This document shows positions 1 through 5,192 of a DNA stretch of 7,264 nt, one piece after another (positions within the stretch are counted from its first letter, which is position 1; each line of letters starts with the position of its first letter). Position numbers and translations under genes: made by a program. The DNA comes from an uncultured Eubacteriales bacterium. GTDB lineage: Bacteria; Bacillota; Clostridia; Oscillospirales; CAG-272. The stretch spans positions 1 to 7,264 of the forward strand of contig USPP01000073.1 of assembly GCA_900556615.1 (NCBI GenBank). Reading direction: 5' to 3'. The notes beneath the pieces are model-generated. The model was not told the DNA's origin. It did not search any database and was given only the letters and a program-made list of their open reading frames with translations.

Positions 1-607
1 TTATGATGACATCCGCCGAACGCGCGGAATTGAAATACCGGATACCCTCGATCAGATTGGATTCTGCACCATCTCCCTGTACGAGAGATGGGAAAAGGAT
101 GATTTTAGCAAAAGGAAACCTGCGCGCCGTCACATTGATTATATCTCTTACCGCCGCGCCGGTCGGAGAGGTTATCACACCGACCGCAGACGGAATTTTG
201 GGAAGAGCTTTTTTAATACGCTCGTCAAACAGTCCTTCCGCTTCAAGTCTTCGTCTTAACTGCTCATAAGCAATATAAAGTGCACCGATACCGTCCGGTT
301 CAATCGACGTGACATAAATTTGATAGACACCGTCCCGAGGAAAAACGGAAACCCTGCCGTGGAGAACAACCTTCATCCCATTTTCAGGTCTGAACTTCAG
401 TTTCACGGCATTTGTCCTGAACATAATTGCCGAAACTCTTGACTTTTCATCCTTTACCGAAAAATACAAATGTCCGGAGGTATGGAAGGTGAGATTGGAT
501 ACTTCTCCTCTTACCCAGATGTTTCCAAGCATGGGATTGGAGTCGATCAGCATTTTCACATAGTCGTTAAGCTGACTTACCGTCAAAATTTTTGTATCGA
601 CAGTCAT
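1..607 (-). CDS. xseA: Exodeoxyribonuclease VII large subunit (partial, N-terminal half)
   Basis: XseA is the large subunit of ExoVII, a cytoplasmic single-strand-specific exonuclease that works with several copies of the small subunit XseB. Only the first 202 codons are present; the gene runs off the left edge (family length about 400-450 aa). Reading the minus strand from ATG at 607 gives an N-terminal OB-fold: VSQLNDYVK (10-18), NIWVRGEVSN (29-38), SGHLYFSVKDE (44-54) and YQIYV (95-99). The start of the catalytic domain follows: EGLFD (124-128), LPKIP (135-139), VGVITSPTGAAVRDI (142-156) and the RRFP/LVQGDGAE region (162-181). These are family hallmarks. The start is fixed by GGAGG (613-617), 5 nt from the ATG. 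It follows the TsaD-like gene by 12 bp, so it is very probably the third gene of the nusB operon. xseB would be expected further left, outside the window. No internal stop or frameshift is visible. Confidence 0.96.
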   Translation of the reverse strand, partial: MTVDTKILTVSQLNDYVKMLIDSNPMLGNIWVRGEVSNLTFHTSGHLYFSVKDEKSRVSAIMFRTNAVKLKFRPENGMKVVLHGRVSVFPRDGVYQIYVTSIEPDGIGALYIAYEQLRRRLEAEGLFDERIKKALPKIPSAVGVITSPTGAAVRDIINVTARRFPFAKIILFPSLVQGDGAESNLIEGIRYFNSARSADVII

Positions 608-612
608 CTATT

Positions 613-617
613 CCTCC
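613..617 (-). promoter_or_regulatory. Ribosome binding site of xseA
   Basis: GGAGG on the minus strand, 5 nt before the xseA ATG at 607 and 2 nt after the stop codon of the TsaD-like gene (620-622). The spacing fits translation coupled to the upstream gene and fixes the xseA start. Confidence 0.85.
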
Positions 618-619
618 AT

Positions 620-1537
620 TCAGATTTCACCGGTAAATTTCATCTCGGTAAGCCGAGCGATTCCCGCCGCATTATCACACGAATATTCCGGTTTCGCAAA
701 ATAACCACCGTATTTGTCGGATAACGTTTTATTTATATATCGGTTGCTCATAACGCCGCCTGAATAGATCACGGGAAGACCTGAATATACAGAAAGAGCA
801 TTCTCTGTCATTTTATCTATTGCAGCGGTTATGAAAGATATCACATAGGCGGCAACATATTGTCTGTCTGCACCGCAAAGAAGAAGCTTCTGCACCTTGT
901 TTTCAATACCGGACATGTTGCAGTCAAACCCATTCACGCAAATTTTTGCGGGCTTGACCGTGTAAACCGCATCACCGGCGAGAATCTCCAATTCCTTTCC
1001 GCATGGAAAATGCAAACCGAGCAGAACGCCTGTCCGATCAACAACTTTTCCCGCACTGATATCCTTTGTGCCTCCGAGAAGAGATATCTCCATGTTTTTG
1101 ACATGAAGAAGCTCTGTCGTACCGCCTGAAACGTGAAAGGCAAGAAACTCGCCGTGAATAAGCGCCTCTTTTTCACACGAATAAAGTGCGGCAGCAATAT
1201 GTCCCGCCTGATGTGAAAAGCGGTAAAGAGGGATACCGTTGACAGAAGAAATCGCGGAAGCGGAGGAAATCCCCGCAAGAAAACACGGCATATAGGATCC
1301 CGCAACATCTCTCGGATATGCCGATACACCGACAGCAGAAAAAATATTTTTCCCGAGATTTTCAAAAAGGAGCGGAAGGTTTACCGTATGCGCAAAGACC
1401 GCGTCACTCTGACGAAGCCCGCGCTGTCCTTCCTCTACCTTAAGCACTGTTTTAAGATTTTGTGTGATTTTTCCTGCATTTGAAACCGCGAGCGAGGTGG
1501 TATAATTACTTGTATCAACTCCAAGGAACTGTCCCAT
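620..1537 (-). CDS. TsaD/Kae1-family (peptidase M22-like) paralog
   Basis: A 305-aa protein of the Kae1/TsaD/YgjD family (ASKHA ATPase fold). True TsaD makes the threonylcarbamoyl-adenosine modification of tRNA with TsaB and TsaE. This looks like the clostridial paralog commonly found between nusB and xseA rather than TsaD itself. The family skeleton is intact: GVDTSNYTTS (6-15) replaces the usual ETSCDETA-type phosphate loop; SHQAGHIAAAL (108-118) holds the HxxxH metal ligands H109 and H113; SGGTTELLHV (137-146) corresponds to the SGGHT motif; DISAGKVVDRTGVLLGL (159-175) matches the DxxGEAxDK...LGL segment; SGGVMSN (259-265) and CDNAAGIA (287-294), with D288 as the expected third metal ligand, close the protein. 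At 305 aa it is shorter than TsaD (about 340). ATG at 1537 has AAGGA (1547-1551) overlapping the nusB stop. Its substrate is not evident from sequence. Family membership is firm; a tRNA-modification role is not. Confidence 0.9.
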   Translation of the reverse strand: MGQFLGVDTSNYTTSLAVSNAGKITQNLKTVLKVEEGQRGLRQSDAVFAHTVNLPLLFENLGKNIFSAVGVSAYPRDVAGSYMPCFLAGISSASAISSVNGIPLYRFSHQAGHIAAALYSCEKEALIHGEFLAFHVSGGTTELLHVKNMEISLLGGTKDISAGKVVDRTGVLLGLHFPCGKELEILAGDAVYTVKPAKICVNGFDCNMSGIENKVQKLLLCGADRQYVAAYVISFITAAIDKMTENALSVYSGLPVIYSGGVMSNRYINKTLSDKYGGYFAKPEYSCDNAAGIARLTEMKFTGEI

Positions 1538-1542
1538 ACGGA

Positions 1543-1965
1543 TTATTCCTTGTTTTCGCTTGTTTTCAGACCGAGATTTTCGGCGATACCGTTTAAAATT
1601 CCGTTTACAAAAGAAGGCGCTTTTTCATCGTCGTACTTTTTTGTCATCTCAACTGCTTCGTTTATAGAAACCGAAAAAGGAATATCCTTACAAAATCTCA
1701 TTTCATAAACGGCAATACGGAGTATGGAAAGAGACACTTTTGTCATTCGTTCTGTTTTCCAACCAATCGCACGAGAGGAAATTAATCCGTCAACCTCGTT
1801 CAAATTATCAATAACCCCGAAATAAATACGCTCAACGTACTCATCATATTCAAAATCTCTTATTTCCTCAGCGGTACTGAAAATATCCGCTGCCTCTTCA
1901 TCATTTCTGAACTCATGTTCAAAAAGAAGCTCAAACGCAGTTTCACGCGCCTTTCGTCTATCCAT
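1543..1965 (-). CDS. nusB: Transcription antitermination factor NusB
   Basis: NusB is a small all-helical RNA-binding protein that with NusE (ribosomal protein S10) binds boxA RNA and promotes antitermination, chiefly in rRNA operons. The 140-aa product has the usual family length and signatures: RRKARETAFELLFEHEF (3-19), IGWKTERMTKVSLSILRIAVYEM (67-89, matching the W..dRl..vdraILRlavyE core), IPFSVSINEAVEMTKKY (95-111) and SFVNGILNGIAE (118-129). I place the start at ATG 1965. A TTG immediately before it (1968) is in frame and would add one residue; the weak Shine-Dalgarno GGAA (1971-1974), 5 nt from the ATG, does not exclude either. It is the first gene of a minus-strand operon: the TsaD-like gene begins 5 bp after its stop and uses its last codons as ribosome binding site. 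A perfect SigA promoter lies about 70 bp upstream. Confidence 0.96.
   Translation of the reverse strand: MDRRKARETAFELLFEHEFRNDEEAADIFSTAEEIRDFEYDEYVERIYFGVIDNLNEVDGLISSRAIGWKTERMTKVSLSILRIAVYEMRFCKDIPFSVSINEAVEMTKKYDDEKAPSFVNGILNGIAENLGLKTSENKE
1547..1551 (-). promoter_or_regulatory. Ribosome binding site of the TsaD-like gene
   Basis: AAGGA formed by the last sense codons of nusB (AAG GAA, then stop TAA at 1543-1545), 9 nt before the ATG at 1537. The site lies inside nusB, so the two genes are probably translationally coupled. Confidence 0.7.
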
Positions 1966-2033
1966 CAACGTTCCATTCCCGGTAAGTTTATCTTTTGAAA
2001 TATACCGTTATACATAATTTTCTGTATTTATAC

Positions 2034-2062
2034 ATTATATAATTATTTATTCATTTTGTCAA
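2034..2062 (-). promoter_or_regulatory. SigA-type promoter of the nusB operon
   Basis: On the minus strand, TTGACA (2062-2057) and TATAAT (2039-2034) both match the housekeeping sigma consensus 6/6 with a 17-nt spacer. The predicted start is near A2027, giving a leader of about 60 nt before nusB. The orientation and position fit a promoter for nusB–tsaD-like–xseA. Confidence 0.88.
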
Positions 2063-2127
2063 CCGCATAGAAAGGTTTTTTATTGCATATCTGAAGCTTG
2101 GATTGATAAAAACACATTTTAATAAAG

Positions 2128-2156
2128 TTGACAACCCAATTAGGGTGTGATATAAT
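2128..2156 (+). promoter_or_regulatory. Strong orphan SigA-type promoter, rightward
   Basis: TTGACA (2128-2133), a 17-nt spacer and TATAAT (2151-2156), all perfect, plus an extended -10 TGA (2148-2150) and an A/T-rich stretch upstream (about 2106-2127) that could act as an UP element. Transcription would start near G2162. The spacer contains a near-palindrome CCCAATTAGGG (2135-2145) that could be an operator. No convincing plus-strand gene follows: the next plus-strand gene starts at 3143 and the QueG-like gene in between is on the opposite strand. It lies back to back with the nusB promoter, with 65 bp between the two -35 boxes. Confidence 0.82.
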
Positions 2157-2161
2157 GATAA

Positions 2162-2332
2162 GCGGAAGAAAATTCTTGTCAGTGATTCCAAACAGTAAAA
2201 AAGGTTCAACGTCCTGCTACCCAATATAAGCACGTTTTCACAAGCTGTTGTTATCATCCTTTTGGGGGATTGCCCCAATTTCAGATACCGATTCATATAT
2301 ACTTAGATTTCTCAAGATAGTCTTTCTTCCGC
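2162..2332 (+). ncRNA. Possible small or antisense RNA from the orphan promoter
   Basis: Inferred from the perfect promoter at 2128-2156 and the lack of a gene after it. From about 2238 the transcript would be antisense to the 3' end of the QueG-like gene. GCGGAAGAAA at the predicted 5' end (2162-2171) is an exact reverse complement of TTTCTTCCGC at 2323-2332 and could close the RNA as a terminal helix. An earlier end is possible after the TTGGGG/CCCCAA hairpin (2262-2278), which is followed by only three T residues. I recognise no known RNA family, and the 3' end is a guess. Confidence 0.25.
2162..2332. repeat. 10-bp perfect inverted repeat, arms 151 bp apart
   Basis: Left arm 2162-2171 (GCGGAAGAAA) and right arm 2323-2332 (TTTCTTCCGC) are exact reverse complements. 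The left arm sits at the predicted start of the orphan transcript; the right arm lies in the coding region of the QueG-like gene (its RGRK codons). The repeat is directly visible, but 10 bp over this distance could be chance. Confidence 0.5.
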
Positions 2333-3077
2333 GCCAGCTGTATGCCCTTTCTCCAAATTCTTTTTTGCTCATAGTCCGAATATCCGAAACGCTTATCTGC
2401 GGCATGAGATTTTTGAGAAAAAAGCTGATTGGCGTAATTGCAGCTTTTTTATTCATCGGACAAGCGGTTCGACAAATATCGCATCCCCAGACTATACCTG
2501 TTTTTCTGATCAAGTACGCAGTATCAGAATCGATTTCTCCTTTTTTCTGCGTCATCCCCGAGAGACAGCCGTCCTTTACCGGGCAAGCTCTTGAGCAAGC
2601 ACCGCAATGGTCGCATAGCTTTATTTCCTGAAGATCATAGCAGTCAAAATCCTTGTCAGTGAGTATCTCCCCTATAAAGGTGTAGGCACCGTACTTTTCA
2701 TTGATAAGCTGAAATTTATCGCCGATAATACCAAGTCCCGCTTTTGCGGCGGCACCGATTTCACCGATCGGCGAATTGTCCGAAAATCCCCTGAAGTAAA
2801 AGCCGGGAAATTCTTCACTGAGCTTCGGAATCATTCTTTCATATAGTTCCTTGAAATACAAATGATAGTCCCTCGCAATCGCATAGAGCGATACGTTTCG
2901 TTCCGGGTACTCACCGGAAAAATACGGAACAGAAATCATAATCACGCTGCGCGGTTCTTTCCCCTGCCAGCTCCTGTCAAGCAGTGGTTGGTTGATTACT
3001 TTACATTCTTTAAACGGTATTATTCCGGCATATTCAATTTTTTCTTCATTTAAAAGTTTTCTTATTACGGTATCCAT
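2238..3077 (-). CDS. QueG-like cobalamin/4Fe-4S reductase (short epoxyqueuosine reductase family)
   Basis: A 279-aa member of the QueG family. QueG reduces epoxyqueuosine to queuosine in tRNA using cobalamin and two [4Fe-4S] clusters. Visible signatures: RDYHLYFKEL (69-78), matching the RDYH segment that lines the cobalamin site; SDNSPIGEIGAAAKAGLGIIGD (99-120), with D100 at the place of the catalytic Asp; a first ferredoxin-like motif with C155, C158, C161 and C165 (CxxCxxCxxxCP); C171 in CLSGMTQKKGE, the equivalent of CISYLTIE; and GCDICRTACPMNK (198-210) with C199, C202 and C206. All eight expected cysteines are present. It lacks the C-terminal HEAT-like extension of longer QueG proteins, as in other short clostridial homologues, so a role in queuosine synthesis is likely but not proven. 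No other queuosine gene is in the window. ATG 3077 has no good Shine-Dalgarno and lies directly behind a promoter. Confidence 0.87.
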   Translation of the reverse strand: MDTVIRKLLNEEKIEYAGIIPFKECKVINQPLLDRSWQGKEPRSVIMISVPYFSGEYPERNVSLYAIARDYHLYFKELYERMIPKLSEEFPGFYFRGFSDNSPIGEIGAAAKAGLGIIGDKFQLINEKYGAYTFIGEILTDKDFDCYDLQEIKLCDHCGACSRACPVKDGCLSGMTQKKGEIDSDTAYLIRKTGIVWGCDICRTACPMNKKAAITPISFFLKNLMPQISVSDIRTMSKKEFGERAYSWRGRKTILRNLSIYESVSEIGAIPQKDDNNSL

Positions 3078-3084
3078 ATCCGTT

Positions 3085-3113
3085 ATTATATATCATTTTA
3101 TTATTTTTTGCAA
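3085..3113 (-). promoter_or_regulatory. Probable promoter of the QueG-like gene (near-leaderless)
   Basis: On the minus strand, TTGCAA (3113-3108; 4/6 to consensus) and TATAAT (3090-3085; 6/6) are separated by 17 nt of pure A/T apart from one G. The predicted start falls at about 3077-3079, at the ATG itself (3077), and no Shine-Dalgarno precedes the ATG. The mRNA would have a 5' leader of only 0-3 nt. Confidence 0.6.
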
Positions 3114-3135
3114 CATATTTTTCGGAAGGCATAAT
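3108..3135 (+). promoter_or_regulatory. Possible promoter of the topoisomerase gene
   Basis: The palindromic TTGCAA (3108-3113), read on the plus strand, stands 16 nt before CATAAT (3130-3135; 5/6 to consensus). Start would be at about 3142, immediately before ATG 3143. An alternative -10, TATTAT (3099-3104), would give a leader of about 32 nt that includes GGAAGG (3124-3129), which sits 13 nt from the ATG. I cannot choose between them from sequence alone. Confidence 0.35.
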
Positions 3136-3142
3136 CAAACTT

Positions 3143-5146
3143 ATGACAAACAGAAAAACAGAAAACGATTACGGAAATCAAAGCATAATTTCCCTCAAAG
3201 GTGCAGACAGAGTGCGAAAACGACCGGCAGTCATATTCGGCTCCGATGGACTTGAGGGCTGTGAACATTCTGCTTTTGAGATTATATCGAACTCGGTAGA
3301 CGAGGCGCGCGAAGGATTCGGAGATAGAATAAACATAACTGTTTTTAACGATCATTCGATAGAAGTTGAGGACTTTGGCCGAGGTGTTCCTCTGGACTGG
3401 AATGAGAAAGAAGAACGATATAACTGGGAGCTTGTATACTGTGAGCTTTATGCCGGAGGGAAATACAACAACAACAGCGACGCAGCCTCGTATAAATACT
3501 CACTCGGTCTGAACGGTCTCGGAGCCTGTGCTACGCAATACAGTTCAGAGTACATGAATGTCAAATCCTATAAGGACGGAAAGCTCTTTGAAATCAGCTT
3601 CAAAGGCGGGGAACCGATCGGCGAGCTTTCTGTAACCGAACTGTCTAAAAAAGAGCGCCGTACCGGAACAGTAACAAGATGGCGTCCTGATCTTGAAGTC
3701 TTTACCGATATCAGTATTCCCCTTGAATATTATCTGGATATGTTAAAAAAACAATCGGTTGTCAATTCCGGAATCACCTTTCATCTTAATTGGGAGACTG
3801 AAAACGGTTTTGAGGAATACGATTTTGTTTATAAAAACGGAATTATTGATTATGTTACCGAGCTTGCAGAGGGAACCTCTCTCACCGCTCCCGTTTCATG
3901 GTCTACCGAAGCAAAGGGACGTGACAGAGAAGATAAGGAAGACTATACGCTTAAAGCCGATGTTTCTTTCTGTTTTTCCAATACGCTCAATGTTATAGAA
4001 TATTATCATAATTCAAGCTTTCTTGAGCACGGAGGATCGCCCGAAAAGGCTGTTAAATCCGCGTTTGTATCAGAAATTGATAAATATATCAAATCTACCG
4101 GCAAATATCTGAAAAACGAATCGAAAATCAGTTTTTCAGATATTGAGGATTGTCTGATCCTCGTTTCCAACAGTTTTTCGACACAAACTTCATACGAAAA
4201 CCAAACAAAAAAATCTATTACCAATTCGTTTATCGCAGAAGCGATGACCTCCTTTCTCCGTCACAATCTTGAAATTTATTTCGCGGAAAAACCGCTTGAA
4301 GCGGATAAAATCATCGCTCAAGTGCTTGTCAACAAAAGAAGCCGCGAGAAGGCGGAGATAACCCGTCTTGACATAAAGAAGAAGCTGAGCGGTTCTATGG
4401 ACGTTGCAAATCGCGTAGATAAATTTGTCAATTGCCGTTCTAAGGATCCTGAGATAAGAGAACTGTATATTGTAGAGGGAAACTCCGCGCTCGGTTCCTG
4501 TAAGCTGGGACGCGCGGCAGAATTTCAAGCGATTATTCCGGTAAGAGGAAAAACACTTAACTGTCTTAAAGCTCCGTATGATAAAATTTTCAAAAGTGAT
4601 ATCATCACAGATTTGCTCAAGGTTATCGGATGCGGAGTAGAAATCAAAGGAAAGGTCAAAGGCGATATCGTTCCCTTCTCTCTTGAATCGCTGCGGTGGA
4701 ACAAAATTATCATCTGTACCGATGCGGATAAGGACGGCTTTCAAATCAGAACACTGATTCTGACTCTTTTCTACCGTTTGCTACCGACTCTTATAAAAAT
4801 CGGGAAAATATATATTGCTGAGTCGCCTTTATATGAAATCAATTCTAAAGATAATACCTACTTCGCTTACAATGAATCTGAAAAAATAAAAATTCTTTCA
4901 GAGATAGGCAACGCAAAATATACGATTCAACGGTCAAAGGGACTCGGTGAAAATGAACCCGATATGATGTGGCAAACTACTATGAATCCCGCAACCCGCC
5001 GCCTTATACGGGTTTCCGAAACCGACGCGGCGCAAACTGCATTTATATTCGATACCTTACTTGGCGATGATCTTCAGGCAAGAAAAGATTTTATTACCCA
5101 AAACGGTTATAAATATCTTTCCGACCTTGATTATGATGACGATTAA
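3143..5146 (+). CDS. Type IIA DNA topoisomerase subunit B, divergent GyrB/ParE paralog
   Basis: Complete 667-aa ATPase/Toprim subunit of a gyrase or topoisomerase IV-type enzyme, which passes one DNA duplex through another using ATP together with an A (GyrA/ParC) subunit. GHKL ATPase domain: RVRKRP (23-28), E46 and N50 in FEIISNSVDEA, D77 in EDFGRGVP, LGLNGLG (121-127) and the transducer QTK loop with K356 (354-356). Toprim domain: VEGNSALGSCKLGR (444-457) with E445, PVRGKTLN (466-473) and TDADKDG (526-532) with D527, D529 and D531. C-terminal: KGLGE (599-603), TTMNPATR (612-619) and LLGDDLQARKDFI (639-651). All metal and ATP residues are kept, so it should be active, but conserved positions differ: GLHG reads GLNG, EGDSAGG reads EGNSALG, DGSHIRT reads DGFQIRT. 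No A subunit is in the window; addB follows after 46 bp. It is more likely a second paralog than housekeeping GyrB; parE is possible. Confidence 0.92.
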   Translation: MTNRKTENDYGNQSIISLKGADRVRKRPAVIFGSDGLEGCEHSAFEIISNSVDEAREGFGDRINITVFNDHSIEVEDFGRGVPLDWNEKEERYNWELVYCELYAGGKYNNNSDAASYKYSLGLNGLGACATQYSSEYMNVKSYKDGKLFEISFKGGEPIGELSVTELSKKERRTGTVTRWRPDLEVFTDISIPLEYYLDMLKKQSVVNSGITFHLNWETENGFEEYDFVYKNGIIDYVTELAEGTSLTAPVSWSTEAKGRDREDKEDYTLKADVSFCFSNTLNVIEYYHNSSFLEHGGSPEKAVKSAFVSEIDKYIKSTGKYLKNESKISFSDIEDCLILVSNSFSTQTSYENQTKKSITNSFIAEAMTSFLRHNLEIYFAEKPLEADKIIAQVLVNKRSREKAEITRLDIKKKLSGSMDVANRVDKFVNCRSKDPEIRELYIVEGNSALGSCKLGRAAEFQAIIPVRGKTLNCLKAPYDKIFKSDIITDLLKVIGCGVEIKGKVKGDIVPFSLESLRWNKIIICTDADKDGFQIRTLILTLFYRLLPTLIKIGKIYIAESPLYEINSKDNTYFAYNESEKIKILSEIGNAKYTIQRSKGLGENEPDMMWQTTMNPATRRLIRVSETDAAQTAFIFDTLLGDDLQARKDFITQNGYKYLSDLDYDDD

Positions 5147-5177
5147 GCTTCTTCGTAAGACAATGTTTATTCAAATG

Positions 5178-5183
5178 AAAAGG
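5178..5183 (+). promoter_or_regulatory. Ribosome binding site of addB
   Basis: AAAAGG, 9 nt before ATG 5193, in the 46-bp gap after the topoisomerase stop. The gap has no convincing terminator or promoter, so co-transcription of the two genes is likely. Confidence 0.6.
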
Positions 5184-5192
5184 TAGAACAAT

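Noticed and set aside
3..724. Plus-strand open frames at 3-269 and 470-724
   Set aside because: Both are antisense shadows of xseA and the end of the TsaD-like gene; neither has a motif or a ribosome binding site of note.
934..1365. 143-codon open frame on the minus strand
   Set aside because: It is an alternative frame within the TsaD-like gene, whose own frame carries all the conserved motifs.
2197..2222. Possible terminator of the QueG-like gene: six T residues on the minus strand after a GGT...ACC pairing
   Set aside because: The stem would be about 3 bp, far too weak for an intrinsic terminator. I see no convincing terminator after this gene.
2155..2229. 24-codon open frame starting ATG ATA AGC just after the orphan promoter
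   Set aside because: Its ATG overlaps the -10 box (2151-2156), so it would not be in the transcript, and it has no ribosome binding site or recognisable motif.
2262..2281. TTGGGG/CCCCAA hairpin as a strong terminator of the orphan transcript
   Set aside because: Six base pairs followed by only TTT; at best a weak stop, and the sequence is coding on the other strand (the AIPQ codons of the QueG-like protein).
2051..2296. 81-codon open frame on the minus strand between the QueG-like gene and nusB
   Set aside because: It overlaps the end of the QueG-like gene in another frame, runs through two promoters, and has no ribosome binding site or protein-like motif.
4190..4744. 184-codon open frame on the minus strand
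   Set aside because: It lies entirely antisense to the conserved topoisomerase coding region, including Toprim motifs, and shows no family signature.
5163..5186. Seven-codon open frame (ATG TTT ATT CAA ATG AAA AGG TAG) just before addB
   Set aside because: No good ribosome site precedes it, and it contains the addB Shine-Dalgarno; most likely chance.
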